Assembly (NCBI GenBank): GCA_964538025.1
Contig: CAZICZ010000001.1
Coordinates: 365,644 to 429,643 of the forward strand
DNA length: 64,000 bases
Origin: UBA5078 sp964538025
GTDB taxonomy: Bacteria > Pseudomonadota > Gammaproteobacteria > Pseudomonadales > Pseudohongiellaceae
Direction of reading: 5' to 3'
The translations under genes were made by a program, and so were the position numbers. Under the pieces are notes generated by a model. It worked only from the letters and a program-made list of their open reading frames with translations, made no database searches and was not told where the DNA came from. This document shows, piece by piece, positions 44,800 through 53,739 of the stretch. Position 1 is the stretch's first letter. Each line of letters starts with the position of its first letter.

Positions 44800-45459
44800 A
44801 TGTCCCGCTGGATCAAGGTGGACACCCGCATTCACGACTATCTCGTGGCGCATTTACCTGAGGAACACCCGGTGTTGCGGGCGCTCCATGCGCGCACGGC
44901 CCCTATGGAATTCGCCCGCATGCAGATCTCGCACGAGCAGGCGCAATGCATGCGCGTGCTGCTGACGGCCATCGGGGCGCGGAGGACGGTGGAAATTGGC
45001 GTTTTCACGGGCTACAGCACGCTCCTGACCGCCCTGAGCCTGCCCGAAGAGGGCCGCGTGATCGCCTGTGACATCAGCAAGGAATGGACCGACATCGCCC
45101 GCCCCTACTGGGAACAGGCGGGTGTCGCCCACAAGATTGACCTGCGCCTGGCGCCGGCGGCAGACACGCTCGCAGTGCTGCTCGCCCAAGGCGAAGCAGG
45201 CCGGTTCGATTTTGCCTTCATCGATGCGGACAAAACGGGGTATGACGGCTACTACGAGGCCTGCCTGCAACTGCTGCGCCCGGGCGGGCTGATGGCACTG
45301 GACAATTGCCTGTGGAATGGCAGTGTGGCGGACGCCGATGCCGACGACGAAGACACCCGCGCGCTACGCGCACTCAATGACAAGATCGCCGCCGACCTGC
45401 GCGTTCACGCCTTTCTGCTCCCGGTCGGCGATGGTCTCTACCTCGTCACCAAACGCTAG
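44800..45459 (+). CDS. SAM-dependent O-methyltransferase, caffeoyl-CoA-type family
   Basis: This 219-residue protein belongs to the class I O-methyltransferase family 3. It has RTVEIGVFTGYSTLLTALSLPEEGRVIACDIS (SAM site), FDFAFIDADKTGYDGYYEACLQLLRPGGLMALDNCLWNG (metal-binding Asp and Asn) and the C-terminal LLPVGDGLYLVTKR; only short parts of these are diagnostic. The physiological substrate is unknown for most bacterial members. GGAGG lies before the start. Its end overlaps the convergent rhodanese fusion gene by four bases. Confidence 0.88.
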   Translation: MSRWIKVDTRIHDYLVAHLPEEHPVLRALHARTAPMEFARMQISHEQAQCMRVLLTAIGARRTVEIGVFTGYSTLLTALSLPEEGRVIACDISKEWTDIARPYWEQAGVAHKIDLRLAPAADTLAVLLAQGEAGRFDFAFIDADKTGYDGYYEACLQLLRPGGLMALDNCLWNGSVADADADDEDTRALRALNDKIAADLRVHAFLLPVGDGLYLVTKR

Positions 45460-46496
45460 CGGGCAGACCAGTACATGACGCCGCCATGGATATTGGCGAC
45501 CTTCTCGTGCCCGGCGCTCTTGAGAATGCTGGTGGCGATGGAGGAACGTTTTCCGGAACGGCACAGCGTTACGACCGGTTTGTCGCGCGGCACTTCCCCC
45601 ACCCGTTCGTGCAATTCGCTGAGCGGCAGACTCATCACCTGGGTCAGTCCGGCAACCTTCTCGCCCAATTCATCGCGCTCGCGCACATCCAGTACCGTCA
45701 GCGCCGCCTGATGGGTGAGTACCCACTCCGGCTCCACTTCAGGCACGCCGGCGAAGGTGATGCTGAGTTCCGCCCAATCGGGCTCCGGCGGCAACTTTCC
45801 GCTTTCGGGCATCCCGCTGCGCAGATTGTTCGGCAGCGCCTCGTCGATTTTTTTCGGGTGAGGCAGACGCATCGCCTTCATGTATTCCACAAAATCCTGC
45901 TCACTGGCGCCTCCCCCAACGCGAGGATTGTGCTGGCGCTCTTCTCCCACCGAGGAACGGGTGCGGCCGTTGTAGTCGTGGGCCGGATACACCGCACAGT
46001 CATCGGGCAGTGAAAACAGCTGCTCGGTGATCGAGTGATACAGCCGTGCCGGGTCCCCCTGCTGGAAATCGCTGCGTCCGCAGCCGCGGATCAGCAGGGC
46101 GTCGCCGGTGAAGACCATGCTGTGGTCGGACAGCACAAAGCTGGTGCAACCATTGGTGTGACCCGGGGTGGCGCGCGCCTGAAGACGCACGCCCTGTATG
46201 CCGAACATCTGGCCATGTTGCAGCAGGATGTCGGCATGGCTGGCCCCGGCACTGGCCGAGATGGCGATCTGGCAGCCCGTCTTCTGCTTGAGCAGCCACG
46301 CTGCCGTGATGTGATCCGCGTGCGCGTGCGTGTCCGCCACTAGTTTCAGCTGAAGACCTAACTCCCGCAACATGGCCAGGTCGCGCGTCGCCTGCTCAAA
46401 CACCGGGTCAATCAACAGCGCCTCGCGGCTTTGCTCGTCGGCCAGCAGATAGGTGTAAGTGGACGAGGCGGCGTCGTACAGTTGCCTGAAGATCAT
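45456..46496 (-). CDS. Persulfide dioxygenase-like beta-lactamase fold fused to rhodanese
   Basis: The 346-residue protein has an ETHE1-type metallo-beta-lactamase domain (THAHADHITA, ATPGHTNGC, FTGDALLIRGCGR, YPAHDYNG) over residues 1 to about 235. A rhodanese domain with the active-site loop LCRSGKRSS follows. Such fusions oxidise glutathione persulfide and move sulfane sulfur, a sulfide-detoxification role. It is translationally coupled (ATGA) to an upstream CBS-domain gene. No sulfide:quinone reductase is visible nearby. Confidence 0.87.
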   Translation of the reverse strand: MIFRQLYDAASSTYTYLLADEQSREALLIDPVFEQATRDLAMLRELGLQLKLVADTHAHADHITAAWLLKQKTGCQIAISASAGASHADILLQHGQMFGIQGVRLQARATPGHTNGCTSFVLSDHSMVFTGDALLIRGCGRSDFQQGDPARLYHSITEQLFSLPDDCAVYPAHDYNGRTRSSVGEERQHNPRVGGGASEQDFVEYMKAMRLPHPKKIDEALPNNLRSGMPESGKLPPEPDWAELSITFAGVPEVEPEWVLTHQAALTVLDVRERDELGEKVAGLTQVMSLPLSELHERVGEVPRDKPVVTLCRSGKRSSIATSILKSAGHEKVANIHGGVMYWSAR

Positions 46497-46945
46497 CGTG
46501 AAACTCCTGCAGGGTGATCGGGGGACTCATTGAATCGGTGTCGTTTGGCTTCCAGTAATTTCAGCAGATCCCGCGTCGTCACGATGCCCTCGACATGGTT
46601 GTCGGCATCCACGATGGGGATGCAGGAAATATCGTGGCGATTGAAAATGCTGATGGCCTCAAACAGGGTTGCCGTTCTGCGCAGCGTAATCGGTTTACGG
46701 GTCATAAAGGTGTGCACACGCTTGTTCAGCATGGCAACGTCGCGGTGCGTTTCCAGAGGCGTGCCCAGCGTGGGACTGAGCTCGCGATAGACATCGCGGT
46801 CGGAAATGACGCCCCACAACACACCGCCTTCTACGACCAGCAGATGGTGAAATTTGGCGCGGTCGAGAATCTCTTTGACATCCTTGAGGGAGTCATCCAG
46901 CTCAACGGTTGCCACCGGTTGCTTCATTATCTTATCAAGTGTCAT
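46493..46945 (-). CDS. CBS-domain pair protein
   Basis: This 150-residue protein consists of two CBS domains (IMKQPVATVELDDSLKDVKEIL, and FMTRKPITLRRTATLFEAISIFN) that usually bind adenine nucleotides. I start at MTLDKIM, which has a GGGGGGAG ribosome-binding stretch; an in-frame extension upstream is Pro/Arg-rich and unlikely. Its stop overlaps the start of the persulfide dioxygenase gene, so it may tune sulfur metabolism to energy state. That link is inference. Confidence 0.85.
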   Translation of the reverse strand: MTLDKIMKQPVATVELDDSLKDVKEILDRAKFHHLLVVEGGVLWGVISDRDVYRELSPTLGTPLETHRDVAMLNKRVHTFMTRKPITLRRTATLFEAISIFNRHDISCIPIVDADNHVEGIVTTRDLLKLLEAKRHRFNESPDHPAGVSR

Positions 46946-47018
46946 GGGTCTCCCCCCATTGGCGCTCGCAGGCCGGCCGTCCGTTCCTGTAACATTCGGC
47001 CTGATCGCAGGTCTGCTT

Positions 47019-47043
47019 GGAACATTGGTCAAATTCTACTCAC
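47019..47043 (+). promoter_or_regulatory. Possible ECF-sigma promoter of the peroxiredoxin operon
   Basis: GGAAC (47019-47023) is followed after 16 bp by TCAC (47040-47043). This resembles RpoE-type ECF promoters (GGAAC-N16-TC), and the predicted start would be about 20 bases before the peroxiredoxin ATG. The operon itself encodes an ECF sigma factor, so autoregulation is plausible. The -10 match is short and the call is tentative. Confidence 0.35.
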
Positions 47044-47068
47044 GTTTTCCCCGCTTTGGAGGTAACGC

Positions 47069-47659
47069 ATGAAAAGTTTTCTGCTTCGCCTGCTTCACCG
47101 TGCCCTTCCGTCAGGCCTTGCCACTGCCGTATTGATCCTGTCTGCGCCGCTCCACGCACAGGAATTTGTCTGGGCGCCGTCGCTCAATGTGGGGGCAAGC
47201 TTGCCGGCAATCAATGCGGTGGATCAAAACGGACAGACGCACAGCTTCGCCGACCTCACGGGCGAAAAGGGCCTGATTCTGGTCATGAGCCGCTCCTTCG
47301 ACTGGTGCCCCTATTGCATCCGCCAGCTGCAGCAACTGGTGGAAGTGCGGGACCGCTTCGAGGCACTGGGCTTTCATGTCGCCACCATGACCTATGACCC
47401 GGTGGCAACGCTCAAGGATGCCGAGGAAGACTACGGCACCGACTTTCCCCTGCTTTACGACCAGGACAGCGTTCACATCAAGGCCATGGGAATTCTGAAC
47501 ACCCAGTACGAACCCGGACACCGTGCCTATGGCATCCCTTATCCCGGCATCTTTGTGCTGGATAGCAGCGGCACCATCCGCGCCAAGCTGGCCGAAGAGG
47601 ACTACAAGGTCCGCCCGGACTTCAGCCTGGTGCTGGAAGCGGCCAGTGCCGTGCCCTAA
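47069..47659 (+). CDS. Periplasmic peroxiredoxin-like (AhpC/TSA, redoxin) protein
   Basis: This 196-residue protein has a signal peptide (cleavage after ALA-like LHAQ near residue 31) and a thioredoxin-fold redoxin domain. The active-site CPYC is at residues 80-83 in SFDWCPYC. The CxxC and extracytoplasmic location suggest a thiol oxidoreductase or peroxidase. GGAGG precedes the start. An ECF sigma factor gene follows 27 bp downstream, implying a role in the stress response that the sigma factor controls. Confidence 0.85.
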   Translation: MKSFLLRLLHRALPSGLATAVLILSAPLHAQEFVWAPSLNVGASLPAINAVDQNGQTHSFADLTGEKGLILVMSRSFDWCPYCIRQLQQLVEVRDRFEALGFHVATMTYDPVATLKDAEEDYGTDFPLLYDQDSVHIKAMGILNTQYEPGHRAYGIPYPGIFVLDSSGTIRAKLAEEDYKVRPDFSLVLEAASAVP

Positions 47660-47686
47660 GCCACAGGAGCGTACAGACGACGCACA

Positions 47687-48310
47687 ATGGATTTCCACCT
47701 TCAGGATGAACAGGACCTCGAGGACCTTCGCCGTGGCGACAGGGCGGCCTTTACGCGTCTGGTAAAACGCTATCACCGCCCGATGGGTGTGATCGCACGC
47801 GCCATCGTGGGAGACGTCTGGGCCGAGGAGGTGGTGCAGGACAGCTGGATCTCCATCCATAGGGCCCTGCCCCGCTTCGAGGGACGCTCCAGCCTGCAAA
47901 CCTGGCTGTACACCATTGTTCGCAACGAGGCGCGCACCCGCCTGAGCAAGGAATCGCGCTACGTGTCGCTCGAACGCATGACCGGCAAGCACGAGGACAC
48001 CCTGGAGGCTTTGGACCTGCAATTCAAAAACGATGGCCATTGGCAGCGCGCCCCGGTGCACTGGCAATCGGACACCCCGCTGCAATTGCTCGAACAAAGC
48101 CAGTTGCGTCGTTGCATTGACCACACGCTGAAAACCCTCAGCGCGGATCAATGCGCGGTGTTTACCATGCGGGATATCCAGCAGATGGCGCTCGAGGATA
48201 TCTGTCAGATCCTTGAGCTGAGCAACGCCAATGTGCGCGTGCTGCTGCACCGGGCAAGGCTGAGCCTCATGAAGGTAATCGACCATTATCAGGAGACCGG
48301 AACATGTTGA
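47687..48310 (+). CDS. ECF-type RNA polymerase sigma factor
   Basis: This 207-residue protein has sigma region 2 (DLRRGDRAAFTRLVKRYHR, VWAEEVVQDSWISIHRALPRFEGRSSLQTWLYTIVRNEARTRL) and region 4 (TLSADQCAVFTMRDIQQMALEDICQIL...NVRVLLHRARL), which is the ECF layout; these segments are quoted in part. The anti-sigma gene overlaps its end by seven bases. Together with the upstream periplasmic peroxiredoxin, a redox or envelope stress signal is likely. Confidence 0.92.
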   Translation: MDFHLQDEQDLEDLRRGDRAAFTRLVKRYHRPMGVIARAIVGDVWAEEVVQDSWISIHRALPRFEGRSSLQTWLYTIVRNEARTRLSKESRYVSLERMTGKHEDTLEALDLQFKNDGHWQRAPVHWQSDTPLQLLEQSQLRRCIDHTLKTLSADQCAVFTMRDIQQMALEDICQILELSNANVRVLLHRARLSLMKVIDHYQETGTC

Positions 48311-48573
48311 GCTGCCGCGAAATCGCCCAGCAATCCAGCGACCACCTCGACCGGAAACTGACTTTTCGGGAATCGCTGCGCTATGGCGTGCACCTGCTTG
48401 TCTGCGGCTATTGCCGCCAGTTTGTTCGCCATTTAAGAACGACTATTCAGGTAGGGCAGCACCTGGCAGAGCAGAACAGCCTGCCGGACGAGGAAGCCGA
48501 CCGCATCGCGCAGGCGGTTTTCGACAGCGCCGCCGCGCCGGACGCCACGCAGAAGCCGTCTCCCCATGACTGA
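48304..48573 (+). CDS. Zinc-binding anti-sigma factor
   Basis: This 89-residue soluble protein carries the ZAS-type zinc site: Cys4 and the His30-x3-Cys34-x2-Cys37 motif in VHLLVCGYCRQF. It has no membrane helix, so it resembles cytoplasmic redox-sensing anti-sigma factors such as the ChrR or RsrA type rather than membrane-bound RseA. The cysteines could sense oxidants by zinc release, as in RsrA; this is inference. It overlaps the sigma gene. Confidence 0.85.
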   Translation: MLSCREIAQQSSDHLDRKLTFRESLRYGVHLLVCGYCRQFVRHLRTTIQVGQHLAEQNSLPDEEADRIAQAVFDSAAAPDATQKPSPHD

Positions 48574-48615
48574 GCGCGCCGCCCTTCCCTGCCCCCTGCC
48601 GGAAGGTGCCTCCTG

Positions 48616-49140
48616 ATGCGAACGGCACTGACAGCGGCTCTCGATCTCTTGCAGGACATTCTGATCACCCTCGACCGACTGCCCAGCGCCCTGGCCGACA
48701 CGCTGTATCAGGAGATACGCGGCGGGGCCTATTTTCATTGCGTTTTCGATCAGGCCCGCGCCCTGCGCGCAGGGCTGGAGAAAGGCGTTATCGCCTACGA
48801 CCGGCAGGCCTGCGATCCATTACTCGAACAAGACCGCCTGCTGGCACGGCAGCAGCTCTCGCTGCTGCGGCTGTGGGTCATGACAGCGGCGTTTGAAGAT
48901 CAGCGTCTGCGGATAGAAACGCAGGAAGTCGATGAGCGGGGCCATGCCCTGCGGGTGGAGTCGAGTCTGCGACGGGAATGGCTGTATTGGATCACGCAGG
49001 CGCAAGACCATGCGGCAAGAATGCGGGAGGCGCTCTCCCAGCATGGAATCGCGCTGGAGATGCCCGAAGACAAAGCCCCCGGGCGGGTCCTGTTCGGACG
49101 CGAGGAGGGAGACGAAAACATCCCCCCCTCCGCGCACTGA
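48616..49140 (+). CDS. Hypothetical protein in the ECF-sigma operon
   Basis: I do not recognise this 174-residue protein. It is soluble, predicted largely helical, with charged coiled segments (LLEQDRLLARQQLSLLRLW) and no signal peptide. Cysteines occur at two positions (FHCVFD, RQACDP). It lies 42 bp after the anti-sigma gene on the same strand, so co-expression with the sigma factor is likely, and ends 10 bp before the convergent DUF5916 gene. Confidence 0.6.
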   Translation: MRTALTAALDLLQDILITLDRLPSALADTLYQEIRGGAYFHCVFDQARALRAGLEKGVIAYDRQACDPLLEQDRLLARQQLSLLRLWVMTAAFEDQRLRIETQEVDERGHALRVESSLRREWLYWITQAQDHAARMREALSQHGIALEMPEDKAPGRVLFGREEGDENIPPSAH

Positions 49141-49150
49141 GGCAAGCGCC

Positions 49151-51562
49151 TCAGCTGCCCAGGCGGTAGCGCAGCTTGACGACCAGCGTGTCCACCACGG
49201 GTTCCTGCCAGGCTTCCACCAGCATGCCGCCGTAATCGTCAAACATGGTGCCGGGGATGTTGGCGCCACGCGTATACACCACGAACAAATCTGACAGCGG
49301 CGCAATCTCCCAACGATAACGGGCCTGGAACGTCATGCGGCTGATGATGAAATCATCCGGTGTCGCATTCGGCTTGACCACGTCGTGCAAGGCCTCCAGT
49401 TTCGCCGGATTCACCTGCAGGAAGCGATCCTCGTACGCCTTCAGCCCCGTCCACTGCATGCTGAAGCGCAGCTGCTGCTTGGCAGAGAGGAAGTAATCGG
49501 TCGTCAAGCGGGGCGACCATTGCGTGGCCTCGAAGGAGGTGTAGCGGCCATTGCCCTTGTAGACCAGCAGCGCCTCACGGTCGGTGTAGTCGACGTCCAG
49601 GTTCAGGGAGAAAACGTCCACCGGGCGGTAGCTGAAACCGGCGGAGGTCGTCAGCCACTTCTTGCCCAGATCTTCCTGGTTGGCATCGATGCCGACGTTG
49701 TAGGACAGTTTCTGGCCGGGGTCGCTGTTATAACTCACGTTAAACGCCCAGCGCTCGGGAATGCGGAATTCGCCGCTCCCACGGCCGAGTCGGTCATCAA
49801 TACGCGGGTTGAAATAACGGATGCCGGTGCGCAGCGAGCTGTTGTCGAGGAAGGTGTAGCTGCGGTTCAGGAACAGGCCGAGCCGGGTGGGCTGCCCCGA
49901 GACATTCCACTGGTTGATGATCTGGTAATTCGTGTTGATGGAGCGCAGCCCCGCCACATTCGAGCGCGTCACACTGTAGGTGTAATCGCCCTGGATGTTG
50001 TCGTTGCGGCTCAGGAAGCCAAGATCATTGATGTCCAGCGTTTCGTCCAGATAGGACAGGGCCAGACGATGCTGACGGCCGCGCTCGGGCTGATAGAGGA
50101 TGTCGCCGAAGCCGCCAGCCCCCGTCACGCCATCGACGTCACTGTGCAGCAGTTGGGCATCCACCACCCAGCGAGTGTCGGCCGAGAAGTAATGCAGGTC
50201 CACCCCGTTGACGAACGCCTCGACGCTGTCGTGGGACACATCGGTGCCCATCCAGCCGATCGCGCGTCGCCCGCCGCGGGAAGTATCCTCATAGAGCACG
50301 CGGGCCACGGCGAAATCACGGCCGTCTGCCTGCAGCTTTACGCGCTGTCCGGTGGTGCGGTGAGTGCCGCGAATCTCGGAATCATCTTCCGCGGCAAACA
50401 GGGTGCCGTAGCGCCAGTTGCCATTCTGCCCCGTCAATTTGACTGCTCCGATAAGGTCGGAAGGCTTGCTGAGGTCGGTGGCCGTGACGCTGACATTACT
50501 CGGCACCACAAAGGGCGCAGCACCGCCGATACGCCGGGTGTTCAGCATCGTGGTGGGGCCTCCGGGGCCGCGCGCCCCCTGTGAGCGCGGGGAGGTGTTG
50601 AACACGTCCTGGCCTTCCAGGAAGAAGGAGCGCTTTTCCGGGAAGAAGGTCTCAAACGCTGTCAGGTTCACCACCACGTCATCGGATTCCACGTTGCCGA
50701 AATCAGGATTCAAACTCGCGGACACCTGCGTGTTGGACGAGGGTCGCCAGAAGACCTCGGCACCGGCACGCACGTCGTTATCGCCCTTGATGCCATCGTG
50801 GGTGGCCGACACATAGGGGTAATAGGTGATCTGTCTGCGAGGCTCGATATCCTGCAGTTGCACACGGTGGAAGGCCGACAAAAACTGCGGCACGGTGTCT
50901 GGCAGCGGGGGGAAGGACCAGGTCTCGCCGCTGGAGCCGACCTGCCGCTCGGTATAGAGGCCGATTGTGCGCGTTTCGCCCGCCACCTGCGGCAGGGCCA
51001 TCATCGACCAGGGCACAAACATCTCGGCCACCCAGCCACCCTCGACTTCACTCGTTTCGGCATCCCAGGAGCCGTCCCACTGCAGGTTGAGCTGGCGCTC
51101 GGGCAGGATGGTGGCATCGGTCATCGACCCGCCCAGGTTGATGCGCATCATGTAGCCGTAGAGCCCGGACCCGGAAGGATCGATCATCAGGACAAAGCCG
51201 TCGCGCTCAAGGCGGGTATCGCGGGAGGTGCGGCGCGCCACGATGGTGTCGGCGGGCTGGAAGTTCATGACCCCCACGTAAATGCCGCGCTCGGTATAAA
51301 AAATCTTGGTATGGGTTTCGTAAGCGGTTTCAGCGAGCGTGTCGGGAATCACCACGCGCATGCCATCGATGTAGGGCACATTGCGCCACACGCCTTCGTC
51401 CAGACGGCCATCCAGGCGAATATTCGCCGCGTCCTCATCCATTTGTGGCAGTTGTGTCATCACATCCTGCGCCTGAACCGTGGCGGCGCAGGCCACGCCG
51501 GCAAGCACAAGTGCCATGCACATGCCATGTCGCCGTGAGTCTCTGGTCGTTTTTTTAGTCAT
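49151..51562 (-). CDS. DUF5916 / CBM9-like outer-membrane beta-barrel protein
   Basis: The 803-residue protein starts with a signal peptide (CMALVLAGVACAATVQAQ). Next is a family-9 carbohydrate-binding-like domain (about residues 45-230, IRLDGRLDEGVWRNVPYIDGM, TRLERDGFVLMIDPSG). The DUF5916 region follows (about 245 to the end, SLNPDFGNVESDDVVVNLTAFETFFPEKRSFFLEG, quoted in part), with many amphipathic strands as in an outer-membrane barrel. Function is not established. Members are common in marine bacteria. It is divergent from the TlpA/ApbE operon. Confidence 0.83.
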   Translation of the reverse strand: MTKKTTRDSRRHGMCMALVLAGVACAATVQAQDVMTQLPQMDEDAANIRLDGRLDEGVWRNVPYIDGMRVVIPDTLAETAYETHTKIFYTERGIYVGVMNFQPADTIVARRTSRDTRLERDGFVLMIDPSGSGLYGYMMRINLGGSMTDATILPERQLNLQWDGSWDAETSEVEGGWVAEMFVPWSMMALPQVAGETRTIGLYTERQVGSSGETWSFPPLPDTVPQFLSAFHRVQLQDIEPRRQITYYPYVSATHDGIKGDNDVRAGAEVFWRPSSNTQVSASLNPDFGNVESDDVVVNLTAFETFFPEKRSFFLEGQDVFNTSPRSQGARGPGGPTTMLNTRRIGGAAPFVVPSNVSVTATDLSKPSDLIGAVKLTGQNGNWRYGTLFAAEDDSEIRGTHRTTGQRVKLQADGRDFAVARVLYEDTSRGGRRAIGWMGTDVSHDSVEAFVNGVDLHYFSADTRWVVDAQLLHSDVDGVTGAGGFGDILYQPERGRQHRLALSYLDETLDINDLGFLSRNDNIQGDYTYSVTRSNVAGLRSINTNYQIINQWNVSGQPTRLGLFLNRSYTFLDNSSLRTGIRYFNPRIDDRLGRGSGEFRIPERWAFNVSYNSDPGQKLSYNVGIDANQEDLGKKWLTTSAGFSYRPVDVFSLNLDVDYTDREALLVYKGNGRYTSFEATQWSPRLTTDYFLSAKQQLRFSMQWTGLKAYEDRFLQVNPAKLEALHDVVKPNATPDDFIISRMTFQARYRWEIAPLSDLFVVYTRGANIPGTMFDDYGGMLVEAWQEPVVDTLVVKLRYRLGS

Positions 51563-51805
51563 TGCAACACACTCATTTTATTGGAAAAAAGTCATCGATT
51601 TTGCCTCATCAGCGCGCAGAAAAAGGCGCTTTCATAACGCAAAAACAGCGCAATATACCCGATTTATTTCGTCAATTCTTTTTCAGATACAAATAGTTGC
51701 AATGCCAGATCACGGTTTTGACATTCGTCCAGAGGGGTTAAGGCTCACTTAATGAAACTTGCAGAAGATGCGAACCACTTTGGTGTATCAGCGTTAGGAG
51801 CCTCC

Positions 51806-52318
51806 ATGAAAATCAAATACACGACTGCCCTTACCCCTCTGCGCAGAATCCTTCTGTGTGCTCTTTTGTTTGCAGCACCGGCGATGGTCACCGCCGCCCC
51901 TGCTCCCGCGTTCAGCCTGCCTGACAGCGCCGGCGATGCCGTCACTTTGGCGCAGCAGCAGGGCAAATTGGTGTATCTCGACTTCTGGGCCTCCTGGTGC
52001 GGCCCGTGCCGGCAGTCCTTTCCCTGGATGAACGAAATGCTCGCAAAATACCGCGACAAAGGGCTGGTGATCATTGGCGTCAACCTCGATGCCAACCCTG
52101 CCGATGCCGACAAGTTTCTCGCCAAGACACCCGCGCAGTTCACCGTGGTGTACGACAACAGCGGCGCAACTCCGACCGCCTACGGTGTCAAGGGCATGCC
52201 CACCAGTTTCCTGATCGACCAGAACGGCCAGATTCTTTCCCAACACGCGGGTTTCAATGCGTCGCAGAAGGCTGACCTTGAAGCTGCCATTCAACAGGCT
52301 CTGGAGGCCCTCCGATGA
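51806..52318 (+). CDS. TlpA-like periplasmic thioredoxin
   Basis: This 170-residue protein has a signal peptide (LLCALLFAAPAMVTAA) and a TlpA/ResA thioredoxin fold with active-site WCGPC (Cys65 and Cys68) and the cis-Pro region GMPTSFLID. It probably reduces periplasmic disulfides using electrons from DsbD. The start at 51806 has TTAGGAG ahead of it; a longer frame from 51752 lacks one. It is the first gene of a tightly packed run (TlpA, DUF4266, DUF3570, ApbE, DsbD). Confidence 0.9.
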   Translation: MKIKYTTALTPLRRILLCALLFAAPAMVTAAPAPAFSLPDSAGDAVTLAQQQGKLVYLDFWASWCGPCRQSFPWMNEMLAKYRDKGLVIIGVNLDANPADADKFLAKTPAQFTVVYDNSGATPTAYGVKGMPTSFLIDQNGQILSQHAGFNASQKADLEAAIQQALEALR

Positions 52319-52545
52319 CACGATCTCTTTTACGTCACCTTGTGGTGATTTTGATGGCAGGCACCTTGAGTGCCTGCTCGCTGGTGCAGCCGGTGCAGCC
52401 CTGGGAGAAGGGCAATCTCGCGAAACCCGAGATGATTTTTGACGAAGACGCCCTGGACAGCGCCTATGTGGAACACACCTACAGCAGCAAGGAAGCCGCC
52501 TTTGGCGGCGCCGGCGTTGGCGGTGGCGGCTGTGGGTGCAACTGA
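52315..52545 (+). CDS. DUF4266 small lipoprotein
   Basis: This 76-residue protein has a lipoprotein signal (LMAGTLSAC, lipobox Cys21) and a short mature part with WEKGNLAKPEM. The C-terminal tail is Gly-rich and carries two closely spaced cysteines (GGGGCGCN). The tail cysteines are the only redox-capable residues besides the lipidated one. It overlaps the TlpA-like gene by four bases and precedes the DUF3570 gene by one base. The family is uncharacterised. Confidence 0.85.
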   Translation: MTRSLLRHLVVILMAGTLSACSLVQPVQPWEKGNLAKPEMIFDEDALDSAYVEHTYSSKEAAFGGAGVGGGGCGCN

Positions 52546-52546
52546 G

Positions 52547-53725
52547 ATGACGACACTGACTTCCGCACGTTTGCTCAGCGCCCTGCAACGCAGCCGTCTC
52601 GTGACCACGCTCGCTGGCGGCAGTTTGATCATGACTGCCCCGGCAGCCCTTGGCGAAGCAGCCCCTGAAAGCCCGCAGATCGATGTCAAAACCCTGAGCT
52701 ATCAGGACTATCAAGGAAGCGGCGATCGCATCGACATCGATGCCCAATCGTTGCGTGTGCTGGTGCCCATTGCCGGACAATGGAGCCTCAGTGGCACTGT
52801 CGTCCATGACGCAATTTCCGGCGCCTCGCCGAAATACCATTCCTCGTCGCTGACGCAGATCACTGACAAACGCGATGCCTATACAGGCACGCTGACCCGC
52901 TACTTCACGCAGGGCAGTCTTGCGCTGAGTGGCGCCTATTCGAAAGAGCGCGATTACGTCTCACGTAATTTCTCCGCACAAGGCACTTACGCCACACCAA
53001 GCCAGAACACCTCGTTCATTCTGGGCGTGGGATATACCAAGGACGAGATCCTGCCGAACAGCATTTTCCTTGACACGCGCAAGCGCAAGAACGTGTTCGA
53101 CTTGGCGCTCGGCGTCACGCAAGTGCTGAGCCAAACCGACATCGCGCAACTGACTTACCATCACACGCGCGGGAATGGCTATTTCTCCGACCAGTACAAG
53201 CTGTATGACGCGCGTCCGGATTCCCGCGACAGCGATTCGCTCCTGCTGCGCTGGAATCATCACTTCGTCGATTCCGCGGACACCCTGCGCACGTCCTACC
53301 GCTACTACACGGATACCAACGATATCGATTCGCACACACTGGAAATGGAATACGTGTTCACGCTCGGGGACTCCTGGCAGATCACGCCATTGCTGCGCTA
53401 CTACACGCAGAGTGCCGCGAACTTTTACTACGGACCTGTCGCCAACGACCCGTGGGCGGACGCCGACACCGCGGGGGCACCGATCTCGGTGGTGTATCCG
53501 ATCTACGCGGAAGGAGGCTATGCCTCGATGGATCAGCGTTTGTCGGCCTTCGGTGCTCTGACCTATGGCCTGAAACTCAGCCACAGCTTTGGCAACAACT
53601 GGACGGCTGATATCAAATTTGAACGCTACGAACAAAAAGGCAGTTGGGCACTGGGAACCGGCAGCAAGGGGCTCGACAGTTTTGGCGCCCGCAGCCTGCA
53701 ACTCGGGCTCAGCCACCGTTTCTGA
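52547..53725 (+). CDS. DUF3570 outer-membrane protein
   Basis: This 392-residue protein has a signal peptide-like N-terminus (LVTTLAGGSLIMTAPAALGEA). Alternating beta-strands follow, ending in a typical aromatic C-terminus (LQLGLSHRF), which indicates an outer-membrane beta-barrel of the DUF3570 family. I use the ATG at 52547, one base after the DUF4266 stop; an upstream in-frame start would overlap that gene. It is followed 14 bp later by apbE. The function is unknown; linkage to TlpA and ApbE suggests a redox or maturation role. Confidence 0.87.
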   Translation: MTTLTSARLLSALQRSRLVTTLAGGSLIMTAPAALGEAAPESPQIDVKTLSYQDYQGSGDRIDIDAQSLRVLVPIAGQWSLSGTVVHDAISGASPKYHSSSLTQITDKRDAYTGTLTRYFTQGSLALSGAYSKERDYVSRNFSAQGTYATPSQNTSFILGVGYTKDEILPNSIFLDTRKRKNVFDLALGVTQVLSQTDIAQLTYHHTRGNGYFSDQYKLYDARPDSRDSDSLLLRWNHHFVDSADTLRTSYRYYTDTNDIDSHTLEMEYVFTLGDSWQITPLLRYYTQSAANFYYGPVANDPWADADTAGAPISVVYPIYAEGGYASMDQRLSAFGALTYGLKLSHSFGNNWTADIKFERYEQKGSWALGTGSKGLDSFGARSLQLGLSHRF

Positions 53726-53739
53726 TCAGGACATCGCGC

